NCBI GenBank assembly: GCA_050955025.1
Contig: JBPBQX010000117.1
Span: 1-15,874, forward strand
Length of the DNA: 15,874 bases
Direction of reading: 5' to 3'
Origin: CAXSEF01 sp050955025
Lineage (GTDB): Bacteria; Pseudomonadota; Alphaproteobacteria; Acetobacterales; Acetobacteraceae
Part shown: piece after piece, positions 5,619-13,308 of the stretch
How positions within the stretch are numbered: position 1 is the first letter of the stretch
How the letters are laid out: each line of letters opens with the position of its first letter
Notes under the pieces: model-generated
The model's input: the letters and a program-made list of their open reading frames with translations, nothing else
Database searches by the model: none
What the model was told of the DNA's origin: nothing
Program-made: the position numbers and the translations under genes

Positions 5619-7304
5619 ATGCCCCGGATATCCCGATCCTCGTTGCGCGGCCAGTTCCTGCTGGGTTTCGCGCTCATGCTGCTGGCCGTCTCCGCTCTCG
5701 GTGCCTGCGGGCTGTACAGCATGGCGCGGATGGAGGAGGCAGGAACGGCCATCCGCAACGGCACCCTGGTCAGCCTGCGCGACAGCATCCGCCTCAGCCG
5801 TGCGCTCGAGCGGTTCAGGACGCTGGAAGCCCACGCGGTCACCCTGCCGGCCGGGGGGGACCGCGACGCCCTCGCGATGGAGATCGCGCGATCCCTCAAC
5901 GAGGTCGGCGCGGCACGCGCGGCCTTTGAGCCGGACATCGATCCCGGCGAGGAGCGCGCCCATGTCGCGGATCTGGACGCGCGCTGGCAGGCCTACCTGC
6001 CGCTGCACGACACCCTGCTGCGCCTCGCCGCGACCGACCGCGACGCCGCCTCGGCGCTGCTGGTCGGCGAGACCTCGCGTCGCTTCCACGACATACGCGA
6101 CCTGCTGGTCTGGGACAGCGACTACACCGATGCCCACGGCGCCGCCCAGGCTGGGCGCGGCGCGGAGATCGCCCGCTCCGCGCGTGAGCTCATGCTGCTG
6201 GGCATGGCGGGCGCGGTGCTGGCCGCGATCGGCGTCGGCGCCTTGCTGATGCACGGCATCTTCGGGCCGCTGGTGGCGATCACCGCGACGATGCGCCGGC
6301 TTGCGGAGAACGACCTGTCGGCCACGATCCCCGGCCTCGGGCGCGACGACGAGATCGGGGCGATCGCGGATGCGGTGGCGGTGTTCCGCGACGGCCTGGT
6401 GCGGGCCGAGCGCCTTGCCGCCGAGCAGATGCGCGAGCAGGCGCACAAGCAGCGCCAGAGCGCGCGCGTCTCCGAGCTGGTGCAGGGCTTCGAGCGGCAG
6501 GTGAGCGGCATGACCGGCACGCTGGCCGCCGCCGCGACCCAGCTCGAGGCCACGGCGGACACGATGTCGCGCATCGCCACGCAGGCCACGCACCAGGCGA
6601 GCAACGTCGCGGCCGCGGCCGAGGAGGCGGGCACCGGCGTGCAGACCGTGGCCGCCGCCGCCGAGGAGCTGGCCGCCTCGGTGCAGGAGATCAGCCGCCA
6701 AGTGGCGAGCTCCGCGCGCACCACGCTCGAGGCCGTGGCCGAGGCGCGCCGCACCGACGCGGTGGTGCGCACGCTCGCGGACGGGGCGCAGCGCATCGGC
6801 CAGGTAGTCGAGCTGATCACCGGCATCGCGGGGCAGACCAACCTTCTGGCGCTGAACGCCACGATCGAGGCGGCGCGGGCCGGCGACGCCGGCAAGGGCT
6901 TCGCCGTGGTCGCCTCCGAGGTGAAGAGCCTGGCGCAGCAGACCGCCAAGGCCACCGAGGAGATCGCGGCGCAGATCAGCCAGATCCAGGCCGCGACCAC
7001 CGACGCCGTCACCGCGATCCAGGGCATCGCGCGCCGCATCGAGGAGGTGAGCGCCATCTCGACCTCGATCGCCTCCGCCGTGGCGCAGCAGGGCGCGGCG
7101 ACCGCGGAGATCGCGTCCAACGTGGCGCAGACCGCCGGCAGCGCCCAGGACGTGACCGCCAACATCTCCGGCGTGAGCCAGGCCGCCGGCGAGACCGGGA
7201 CGGCGGCGGGCGGCGTGCTGCAGGCGGCCGGCGCCCTGTCGCGACAGGCCGAGCAGCTCACCGCAGAGGTGAACAGCTTTGTCGCCGCGATCCAGGCCGC
7301 ATGA
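5619..7304 (+). CDS. Methyl-accepting chemotaxis protein (transmembrane chemoreceptor)
   Basis: This 561-residue receptor should signal to CheA/CheW. TM1 lies at about 13-33 after a basic N-terminus. A helical periplasmic sensor region of about 155 residues (34-189) resembles a four-helix-bundle ligand domain. TM2 is at about 190-211, followed by a HAMP domain (212-265, with GPLVAITATMRRLAENDLSA and DEIGAIADAVAVFRD). The cytoplasmic helical hairpin runs from about 290 to 560. Its conserved tip is near 400-432: ITGIAGQTNLLALNATIEAARAG, then GKGFAVVASEVKSLAQQT. Flanking Ala/Glu/Gln-rich heptads should carry the methylation sites. There is no C-terminal NWETF-type CheR/CheB tether. AAGGA at 5607-5611 lies seven bases before the ATG. 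No che genes are nearby, so it is an orphan receptor. It converges on the ABC operon with only 20 bp between stops. The ligand is unknown. Confidence 0.95.
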   Translation: MPRISRSSLRGQFLLGFALMLLAVSALGACGLYSMARMEEAGTAIRNGTLVSLRDSIRLSRALERFRTLEAHAVTLPAGGDRDALAMEIARSLNEVGAARAAFEPDIDPGEERAHVADLDARWQAYLPLHDTLLRLAATDRDAASALLVGETSRRFHDIRDLLVWDSDYTDAHGAAQAGRGAEIARSARELMLLGMAGAVLAAIGVGALLMHGIFGPLVAITATMRRLAENDLSATIPGLGRDDEIGAIADAVAVFRDGLVRAERLAAEQMREQAHKQRQSARVSELVQGFERQVSGMTGTLAAAATQLEATADTMSRIATQATHQASNVAAAAEEAGTGVQTVAAAAEELAASVQEISRQVASSARTTLEAVAEARRTDAVVRTLADGAQRIGQVVELITGIAGQTNLLALNATIEAARAGDAGKGFAVVASEVKSLAQQTAKATEEIAAQISQIQAATTDAVTAIQGIARRIEEVSAISTSIASAVAQQGAATAEIASNVAQTAGSAQDVTANISGVSQAAGETGTAAGGVLQAAGALSRQAEQLTAEVNSFVAAIQAA

Positions 7305-7324
7305 CCGGCCGCCATACCCCCGGC

Positions 7325-9286
7325 TCACGGACGCGAGGCCGCCCCCCGCGCCACGGCATCGCGCCCCGCGCCGTGCGGAGCCTCGGCCTGCGCGCCCGGA
7401 CGGTCGCGCCGCCGCCGGCGCAGGACGGCAACGGCGGCGCAGGCCAGCAGCAGCAGCGGCACCCCGGCGACGTCCGCGGCCTCCACCACGCCCTGCGCGC
7501 GCTGCACTGCCGACTGCTGGCGCCGCCAGGCAGCGCCCACCTTCGCGCGAAGCCGCGCCAGCCCGCCGGCCGCGTCCGGATGCTGCGCCTCCTCCGCGGT
7601 GGCCGGCAGCGACAGACGCGCCTCCTGTTCGACCTGCTCGAAGCCCGCCTGCGCGGTGGCGGCGACCCGGTCCATCACTGACAGCGGCCTGGCCTGCTCG
7701 CGCCCCGGCATCAGCAGCGGCGACGCCTCGCCGGTCAGCGTGGCCAGGAGGTCGACCACCAGAGCCATGTCGTCGTTGAACGGCACGGTGTCCGGCTGCC
7801 CCAGGAACGGGCGGTCCTCGACCGAGAACCTGTCGTCGAGCAGGTCGCTGTCGGCCAGCACCACCAGCCGCGCCGGCCGCACCGTCGAGGACAGCCGCGC
7901 CACGGACTCGTCCGCGCCCGGCGGCGGCGCATCGTAGGCAGAATGCAGCGCCCCCTCCACCCTGGCGCCGAGCACGCGCGCGCCGCCCTGCGGCCGGAAC
8001 GCGGCCAGGATCGCCGCCGCGTCCGGGTCGCCGCGCACGGTGGCCACCGGCAGCAGCGCGGAGCCCGGGCCGCTGCGCAGGAACGGCGTGAACACCGAAC
8101 CCGCGCCGGGGTCGCCGCCTGACGCGCCCGTTGCCCGCAAACTCCCGCCGGACGCGGGAAGACTCCCGGGAGGCACCGCGAGAAGCGCCCCCGCGCTGGC
8201 CACGCTCACCAGCCCGAGGCCCGCGGTGGCCGGGTCGGTGCGCGACAGCCCCGGCCCCGATGCGCCCGAACCGGCCGCCACGTTGAACCACGCCACGTAG
8301 CCCACCGCGGACTGTGCCGCGCCGGGCGCCGCGCGCACCTGCCAGGCGCCGTCGCGGTCGCCCACCACCTCGGCCGGATCGAACCCCACCCCCCAGGCCG
8401 CGAGCAGCGGCGCCAGGTCGCTCGCCGTGTCCGTGTCGGCCCGCCCGTCCGGCCCGGGCCGGGCCGCCTGGAACTCGCTCTGCGGGTCCACCATCGCGAG
8501 CACGTGCCCCCCGCGCATCACGAACTGGTCGATGGCATACAGCGTCGCCGGCGCAAGGTGCTGCGCCTGCGCCACCATCAGCACGTCGATCGCCGGGTCG
8601 ATGCGCGCGGCGTCGGTGGCCACGAACCGCAGCTCGAACGCGTCCTCCAGGGCGGCCAGCACCGCGAACGGCCTGTCCGGCCCGAGCCGATGCAGCGGGT
8701 CTGCGGCCCCGCGCAGCGGCAGCGACGACATCACGCCCACCACCGGACGCGGCGCCCCCGACACGCGCTGGATCAGCCGCGCGACGTCGTACTCCATCAG
8801 CCCCGCCCGGCTGTCGCGGAAGAACGCGATCCGCCCGGCCGCCCCGTCCGCGCCGGCGGCCGCCAGCCCCAGGAACGCCTGCTCCCCGTCCGCGCCGAGC
8901 GGGATGGACTGCAGCCCGAGCCCGAGCGCCAGCGCCTCGTCCTCGCTGTACGGCGCCGGCGCGTGGCGCTCGACCCGCAGCATCCCGTGCGACAGCGCGA
9001 CATCGCGGCGCAGCACCGCGTCGAGCCGTGCTGCCTGCGCCGCATAGGCCGGCACCAGCCGCTCCAGCCGCGGCGAGCGGAACAGCCGCAGCGTCACCGG
9101 CCGCGCGAGGCCGGCGAGCAGCACGCGCGTGCCGGGCGGCGTGGTGCGTCGCCCCGACGCGGTCAGGTCGAGCGCCGCGTCCGGCCACACCCGCCCGATC
9201 GCGAGGTTCGCCCCGGCCAGCCCCGCCATCGCCAGCACCGCCACCCACGCGCCCCGACCACGCCGGCGCCGCGCCCCGCCGCTCAT
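7325..9286 (-). CDS. GldG-family ABC transporter auxiliary protein
   Basis: This 653-residue protein is the third gene of the ABC operon. A basic N-terminus (RRRRGRG) precedes a signal-anchor helix at about 13-31. A large extracytoplasmic region follows, starting with ALDLTASGRRTTPPGTRVLL and RPVTLRLFRSP, the typical opening of GldG/ABC_transp_aux domains. Further blocks are PVVGVMSSLPLRG, a DVLMVAQAQHLAPATLYAIDQFVMRGGHVLAMVDP segment typical of the family, and RPARLVVLADSDLLDDRFS. A second helix at about 605-622 ends in RRRRRDRP, anchoring both ends in the membrane. Its ATG overlaps the permease stop (ATGA). In Bacteroidetes GldG works with GldA and GldF in gliding. In proteobacteria the same trio occurs without gliding, and its substrate is unknown. 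The Gly/Ser/Ala-rich stretch around 350-400 looks like a lineage-specific insertion. Confidence 0.88.
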   Translation of the reverse strand: MSGGARRRRGRGAWVAVLAMAGLAGANLAIGRVWPDAALDLTASGRRTTPPGTRVLLAGLARPVTLRLFRSPRLERLVPAYAAQAARLDAVLRRDVALSHGMLRVERHAPAPYSEDEALALGLGLQSIPLGADGEQAFLGLAAAGADGAAGRIAFFRDSRAGLMEYDVARLIQRVSGAPRPVVGVMSSLPLRGAADPLHRLGPDRPFAVLAALEDAFELRFVATDAARIDPAIDVLMVAQAQHLAPATLYAIDQFVMRGGHVLAMVDPQSEFQAARPGPDGRADTDTASDLAPLLAAWGVGFDPAEVVGDRDGAWQVRAAPGAAQSAVGYVAWFNVAAGSGASGPGLSRTDPATAGLGLVSVASAGALLAVPPGSLPASGGSLRATGASGGDPGAGSVFTPFLRSGPGSALLPVATVRGDPDAAAILAAFRPQGGARVLGARVEGALHSAYDAPPPGADESVARLSSTVRPARLVVLADSDLLDDRFSVEDRPFLGQPDTVPFNDDMALVVDLLATLTGEASPLLMPGREQARPLSVMDRVAATAQAGFEQVEQEARLSLPATAEEAQHPDAAGGLARLRAKVGAAWRRQQSAVQRAQGVVEAADVAGVPLLLLACAAVAVLRRRRRDRPGAQAEAPHGAGRDAVARGAASRP

Positions 9287-10011
9287 GGCCCCGGCCAGCG
9301 GCGCACCGCCAGGCCCGCCACCAGCAGCCAGAACGCCGCGACGCTGCCCAGCATTGCGACGTCGGCCAGCGCCATCGCCCCGTCCGCCAGCCGGTCGAAC
9401 CGGTCCAGCAGGCTAAGCGCGCCCGCCAGCCACGACAGCGCCGGCACCGGCGACAGCACCTCCGCCGCCATCGGCGTGGCGCAGGCCAGCAGCGCCCCAC
9501 CCCCGCACAGCGCCGCCAGGAACGCCACCGCTTGGCTGCGCGCACACGCCGACGCCGCCTCGCCCAGCGCCACCAGCGCCGCCGCCAGCAGCGCCGCCCC
9601 CGCGAAGCCGCAGGCGATCGCGCCGTTGTCCGGCTCGCCCAGCAGGTTCACCGTGACGACGAACGGCGCGCACAGCGCCAGCGCCAGCACGCAGAACCCC
9701 CACGCCGCCACGAACTTCCCGAGCACCGCCTGCCCCGGCGCCACCGGCAGCGCCATCAGCAGCTCGATCGTGCCCGTGCCGCGCTCCCCGGCCCACAGCC
9801 GCATGGCCAGCGCCGCGGTGAACGGCAGCAGCACCCACGGCAGCGGCCCGAAGAACGCCGCGAGATCCGCCTGGTCGCGCGCGAAGAACCCCCCGAGGGT
9901 GAACGTCAGCCCCCCCTGCGCCACCAGGAACGCCACCAGCGCGAACACCCCCAGCGGCGTCGCGAACAGCGACGCCATCTCGCGCCGCGCCACCAGCAGC
10001 ACCGCCCTCAC
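9283..10011 (-). CDS. ABC-2 type permease, GldF-like
   Basis: This 242-residue membrane protein has about six hydrophobic segments (near 19-39, 54-72, 99-122, 131-154, 160-178 and 219-237). The cytoplasmic motif RLWAGERGTGTIELLMALPV (71-90) corresponds to the ERxxGTLELLLxxP coupling motif of ABC-2 permeases such as GldF and NosY. The start is a GTG at 10011 overlapping the ATPase TGA in a GTGA junction. Its own stop overlaps the GldG-like ATG, so all three genes are translationally coupled. It should form the transmembrane channel driven by the upstream ATPase. Being half-size, it probably works as a dimer or with the GldG-like partner. Substrate and direction (presumably export) are inferred from family. 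Confidence 0.9.
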   Translation of the reverse strand: MRAVLLVARREMASLFATPLGVFALVAFLVAQGGLTFTLGGFFARDQADLAAFFGPLPWVLLPFTAALAMRLWAGERGTGTIELLMALPVAPGQAVLGKFVAAWGFCVLALALCAPFVVTVNLLGEPDNGAIACGFAGAALLAAALVALGEAASACARSQAVAFLAALCGGGALLACATPMAAEVLSPVPALSWLAGALSLLDRFDRLADGAMALADVAMLGSVAAFWLLVAGLAVRRWPGP

Positions 10012-10709
10012 GTCCCGGTCAGCGCCAGCACCGCCCCCTCCAGCCCGCTCTCATGCCCCCCCGCGATCGCCGCCGGCGTACCGTCCGCTACCAGCCGCCC
10101 GCCATGGAACACCAGCACCCGCGTGCACGCCGCCTCCACCTCGTCGAGCAGGTGCGTGCTGAGCAGGATCGCCCGCCCCGGCGACAGCGCCGCCAGCATC
10201 GCCCGCAGCCCCCGCCGCTGCGCCGGGTCCAGCCCGTCCTGCGGCTCGTCGAGCACCAGCAGCGCCGGCTCGTGCAGCGTCGCCGCCGCCAGCCCGACCC
10301 GCCGCCGCAGCCCCTTCGACAGCGCCCCCACCCTGCGCCCCGCCACCGACGCCAGGTCGCAGCGCTCCACCGCCCGCGCAACCGCAGCCCCCCCGCGCAG
10401 CCCGTGCACCCCCGCCACGAAGCGCAGCAGCGCCGCCACCTCCATCTCCGCGTACGCGGGCGCGCCCTCCGCCAGGTAGCCCAGCGCCCGCCGCGCCCGC
10501 GCTTCGCGCACGTCCCGCCCGCACAGCAGCGCAGCCCCGCCCGAGGGCGGCAGCACGCCGGCGATCATGCGCAGCACCGTGGTCTTGCCCGCGCCGTTGC
10601 GGCCGACGAACCCCACCACCTCGCCCGCCCCGATCTCGAGGTCGAGCGGGTGCACTACGGTGCGCGCGCCGAAGCGCCGGGACAGGCCGAGGGTCTGCAG
10701 GATCGGCAT
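10008..10709 (-). CDS. ABC transporter ATP-binding protein, GldA-like
   Basis: This 233-residue nucleotide-binding subunit powers the downstream permease. Walker A is GRNGAGKT at 36-43, the signature is LSKGLRRRVGLA at 130-141, Walker B with its catalytic Glu is LLVLDEP at 150-156, the D-loop is GLDP at 159-162, and the switch His is in STHL (184-187). The Q-loop region reads GYLAEGAPAYAEM, close to the GYLPE..PLY form of GldA/NatA-type exporters, in which Glu sits near the usual Gln position. After Walker B the usual EPTNGLDP reads EPQDGLDP. I place the start at the ATG at 10709 (MPILQTLGLSRRFG), although the frame stays open to 10796. The extension would run into the repeat and lacks family similarity. 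No clear Shine-Dalgarno is present. It is the first gene of the three-gene operon. Confidence 0.92.
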   Translation of the reverse strand: MPILQTLGLSRRFGARTVVHPLDLEIGAGEVVGFVGRNGAGKTTVLRMIAGVLPPSGGAALLCGRDVREARARRALGYLAEGAPAYAEMEVAALLRFVAGVHGLRGGAAVARAVERCDLASVAGRRVGALSKGLRRRVGLAAATLHEPALLVLDEPQDGLDPAQRRGLRAMLAALSPGRAILLSTHLLDEVEAACTRVLVFHGGRLVADGTPAAIAGGHESGLEGAVLALTGT

Positions 10710-10732
10710 GGGGGAGGTTGTGCCGTGGCAAA

Positions 10733-10913
10733 GGAAGCAAGGCCAGAGGCCCTGCCTCTGGACTCCGCCAAAGGCTGCGCCCTTGGAACGCGCCACTTAA
10801 GTCAGGCCAGTCCAGGGCGAGGCTGGCCAAAGGTTCCAATGGCCCACTTAGGCCATTGGAAGGGCCAGACGAGGGGGCTCGCCCTGGCGGGTTCGGGCAG
10901 AGCCCGACCTTCC
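10733..10913. repeat. Intergenic inverted-repeat element, copy B (181 bp)
   Basis: It fills the gap between the recG stop (10914) and the ABC ATPase start. Its left end, GGAAGCAAGGCC (10733-10744), is identical to that of copy C. Its right end (10885-10913), with TGGCGGGTTCGGGCAGAGCC, nearly matches the right end of copy C and abuts the recG stop directly. Internal hairpins are CCAGAGGC/GCCTCTGG (10743-10750, 10754-10761), an imperfect CCAAAGGC/GCCCTTGG (10768-10775, 10779-10786) and an 11-bp perfect stem described separately. Both ends read GGAAG inwards. Confidence 0.75.
10823..10868. terminator. Long hairpin inside repeat copy B, possible recG/ABC boundary structure
   Basis: TTCCAATGGCC (10834-10844) and GGCCATTGGAA (10851-10861) are perfect 11-bp arms with a 6-base loop. 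An outer CTGGCC/GGCCAG pair (10823-10828, 10863-10868) extends the structure. It lies 46 bases or more past the recG stop on the minus strand. No T run follows, so termination may be Rho-assisted or the role may be mRNA 3'-end protection. Confidence 0.4.
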
Positions 10914-12983
10914 CTATCCCGCGTGCAGCGTCCGCACCGCCGCCCCCCGCTCGAACAGCCGCATCAGCACCCGCACCGCCCGCCCCCGCTCTCCCTCCAG
11001 CCTGGGGTCGCGGTCCAGCAGCACGGCCGCGTCGCGCGACGCCATGTGCAGCAGCCCCTCGTCGACCGGGTCCGACAGCCGGAACCCCGCGTCCCCGGAC
11101 TGCCGGCGCCCGAGCAGGTCGCCGCCGCCGCGAATGCGGAAATCCTCGTCGGCGATGGCGAACCCGTCCTCGGTGTCGCGCAGCAGGCTGAGTCGCCGGC
11201 GCATGGACTCCGTCAGCCCGTCCTCGTGCATCAGCAGGCAGAACGACGCCGCCGTGCCCCGCCCGACCCGGCCGCGCAGCTGGTGGAGCTGCGCCAGCCC
11301 GAAGCGCTCTGCGTGCTCGATCACCATGACGCTGGCCTCGGGCACGTCGACGCCGACCTCGATCACCGTGGTCGCGACCAGCAGCCGCGTGCGCCCCGCC
11401 GCGAAATCCGCAAGCGCCGCGTCGCGCACCGGCTGGTCCTGCTGCCCGTGCGCGAGGCCGACCAGCGCCCCGAACCGCTCCTGCAGCACCGCGAACCGGC
11501 TCTCCGCGGCGGCAAGGTCGCTCAGCTCACTCTCGTGCACCATCGGGCACACCCAGTACGCCCGGTCGCCCCGCTCCAGCGCCCGCGCCAGCGCATCCAC
11601 CACGCCCGCCATCGTCGACACCGAGTGCAGCGTGGTGCGGATCGGCTGCCGCCCGGCCGGCTTGCCTGCAAGCCGCGAGACCTGCATCTCGCCCCACTGC
11701 GTGACCAGCAGCGTGCGCGGGATCGGCGTCGCCGTCATCACCAGCACGTCCGAACGCTCGCCCTTGGCGCCGAGCTGCAGCCGCTGCTCGACCCCGAAGC
11801 GGTGCTGCTCGTCGATCACCGCCAGCCCGAGGTCGCGGTACGCCACCCCGTCCTGGAACAGCGCGTGCGTGCCGACCACCATGCCCAGCCGCCCCGCCTG
11901 CAGCGACAGCAGCACGTTGCGCCGCGCGACCCCCTTCACCGAGCCGGTGAGCAGCCCGACCGGCACCGGCGACAGCCGCCCCAGCGTGCGGTGGTGCTGT
12001 CGCGCGAGCACGTCCGTCGGCGCCATCATCGCCGCCTGCGCCCCCGCCTCCACCGCGCGCAGCATCGCCAGCAGCGCCACCAGCGTCTTGCCCGACCCCA
12101 CGTCGCCCTGCAGCAGCCGCAGCATCCGCCGCGGCGCCGCGAGGTCCGCGTCGATCTCCGCCAGCGCCGACACCTGCGACTCCGTGGGCTGGTGCCCGAA
12201 CCGCTCCAGCGCCCGCGCGCGCAGCGACCCGTCGCCCAGCAGCGCGCGCCCCGGCCGGTGCCGGTTGCGGTTGCGCACCCACGCCATCGCGACCTGGTGC
12301 GCCAGCAGCTCGTCGTACGCGAGCCGCCGACGCGGCGCCGTCCCGGGGATCTCCCCCGGCGCATGCAGCGCCCGCAGCGCGTCCGCAAACCCCGGCCACC
12401 CCTCGCGCCGCATCAGCGCCGGATCGTGCCACTCCGCCACCTCCGGCAGCAGCGCCAGCGCCTGACGCAGCGCCGGCCGCAGGTGCCCGCCGAACAGCCC
12501 TGCGGTCAGCGGCCACACCGCCTCCACCGCCGGCATCCGCTCCGGGTGCGACGCGGGCACCACCTGGTCCGGGTTGGCCATGGTCGGCCGCCCCCCGAAC
12601 ATCTCCACCCGCCCCGACACCAGCACGCGCGCGCCGGGCGGCATCTGCCGCAGCCGCGCCTGGCTGAACAGCGCCAGCTCCGCGGTGCCCGTGTCGTCGC
12701 GCACCGTCACCCGCCACGGCTGGCGTGCCCGCGCTGGCGCCACGTGCCCCACCACCTCGACGTCCAGCGTGGCGATCTCGCCCGCGCGGGCGTCGCGCAC
12801 GCTCGGCCGGTGCCTGCGGTCGATGAAGCTCTCCGGCAGGTGGAACAGCAGGTCGAGCACGCGCGGCCCCGCCGCCTTGCCGATCAAGGCGGCCACCGCC
12901 TCGCCCACCCCGCGCAGGGCGGTGACCGGCTGCAGCAGCGGCGCCAGGTCCGGCTCCGAGATCGCGGGCTGTGGGGACGACAC
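10914..12983 (-). CDS. recG: ATP-dependent DNA helicase RecG
   Basis: From the GTG at 12983 this is a 689-residue branched-DNA helicase that remodels stalled forks and Holliday junctions. Numbering from that start: the N-terminal part has PVTALRGVGEAVAALIGKAA, then DLLFHLPESFIDRR and the OB-fold wedge (RVTVRDDTGTAELALFS, ARVLVSGRVEMFGG). The motor follows with Walker A GDVGSGKT (293-300), DEQHRFG (391-397) and TATPIPRT (417-424), and LRGRVGRG (569-576) as helicase motif VI. The C-terminal DEDFRIRGGGDLLGRRQSGD is diagnostic for RecG. Length agrees with the usual 690 or so. Longer in-frame starts (ATG at 13046 or 13103) would overlap sdhE and add an Arg-rich leader unlike RecG. No Shine-Dalgarno precedes the GTG, but a promoter sits exactly where a leaderless transcript would begin. 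Confidence 0.96.
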   Translation of the reverse strand: MSSPQPAISEPDLAPLLQPVTALRGVGEAVAALIGKAAGPRVLDLLFHLPESFIDRRHRPSVRDARAGEIATLDVEVVGHVAPARARQPWRVTVRDDTGTAELALFSQARLRQMPPGARVLVSGRVEMFGGRPTMANPDQVVPASHPERMPAVEAVWPLTAGLFGGHLRPALRQALALLPEVAEWHDPALMRREGWPGFADALRALHAPGEIPGTAPRRRLAYDELLAHQVAMAWVRNRNRHRPGRALLGDGSLRARALERFGHQPTESQVSALAEIDADLAAPRRMLRLLQGDVGSGKTLVALLAMLRAVEAGAQAAMMAPTDVLARQHHRTLGRLSPVPVGLLTGSVKGVARRNVLLSLQAGRLGMVVGTHALFQDGVAYRDLGLAVIDEQHRFGVEQRLQLGAKGERSDVLVMTATPIPRTLLVTQWGEMQVSRLAGKPAGRQPIRTTLHSVSTMAGVVDALARALERGDRAYWVCPMVHESELSDLAAAESRFAVLQERFGALVGLAHGQQDQPVRDAALADFAAGRTRLLVATTVIEVGVDVPEASVMVIEHAERFGLAQLHQLRGRVGRGTAASFCLLMHEDGLTESMRRRLSLLRDTEDGFAIADEDFRIRGGGDLLGRRQSGDAGFRLSDPVDEGLLHMASRDAAVLLDRDPRLEGERGRAVRVLMRLFERGAAVRTLHAG

Positions 12984-12989
12984 GGCGCG

Positions 12990-13018
12990 GTGATAGGACA
13001 GCCGCGCGCTGGACTCAA
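12990..13018 (-). promoter_or_regulatory. Candidate recG promoter giving a leaderless GTG transcript
   Basis: On the minus strand TTGAGT (13018-13013) and TATCAC (12995-12990) are separated by exactly 17 bp, each with four of six consensus matches. The GTG at 12983 begins seven bases past the -10, where transcription normally starts. The absence of a Shine-Dalgarno supports a leaderless message. Confidence 0.45.
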
Positions 13019-13044
13019 AACCCCGCGACACGATATGGCCGTCC

Positions 13045-13302
13045 ATGGCCCTGACCGACCCGCGACGCCGCCGCCTGCTGTTCCGCTCCACCCACCGCGG
13101 CACCCACGAAACCGACCTGCTGATCGGCGGCTACGTGGCGCCGCGAATCGAGGCCTTCACCGAGGCGGAGCTGGACGCGCTGGAGGAGGTCATGGAGCTG
13201 CCCGACGTCGACCTCGCCGACTGGCTCTGCGGGCGCAGGCCGATCCCGGACGCGGTCGCGAGCCCGATGCTGCTGGCGATCCGCGCGGCGGCGCTCGGGT
13301 GA
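13045..13302 (+). CDS. sdhE: Succinate dehydrogenase assembly factor SdhE (SDHAF2/DUF339 family)
   Basis: This 85-residue cytoplasmic protein promotes covalent FAD attachment to the succinate dehydrogenase flavoprotein. The family hallmark RGxxE is present as R18-G19-T20-H21-E22 within STHRGTHETDLLIGGYV. Family features also include FTEAELDALEEVMELPDVDLADWLCG (about 38-63) and a short C-terminal helix. Size is typical. It is divergent from recG across 61 bp and is followed on the same strand by mfd, with a repeat element between. The recG / sdhE / mfd neighbourhood recurs in alphaproteobacteria and supports the call. No Shine-Dalgarno is visible. A weak -10-like TATGGC (13034-13039) lies so close to the ATG that this message might also be leaderless. 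Confidence 0.93.
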   Translation: MALTDPRRRRLLFRSTHRGTHETDLLIGGYVAPRIEAFTEAELDALEEVMELPDVDLADWLCGRRPIPDAVASPMLLAIRAAALG

Positions 13303-13308
13303 GGGCAG

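Noticed and set aside
7305..7324. Terminator between the convergent chemoreceptor and GldG-like genes
   Set aside because: The gap is 20 bp and holds no stem-loop that I can identify.
5268..9545. 1425-residue open frame on the minus strand
   Set aside because: It is antisense to the chemoreceptor and out of frame with the GldG-like gene. Its Arg/Gly/Ala-rich, low-complexity composition is a by-product of high GC.
10710..10796. Longer N-terminus for the ABC ATPase (start at 10796)
   Set aside because: The extra 29 residues are encoded largely by repeat copy B and precede the conserved family start; the ATG at 10709 fits the family.
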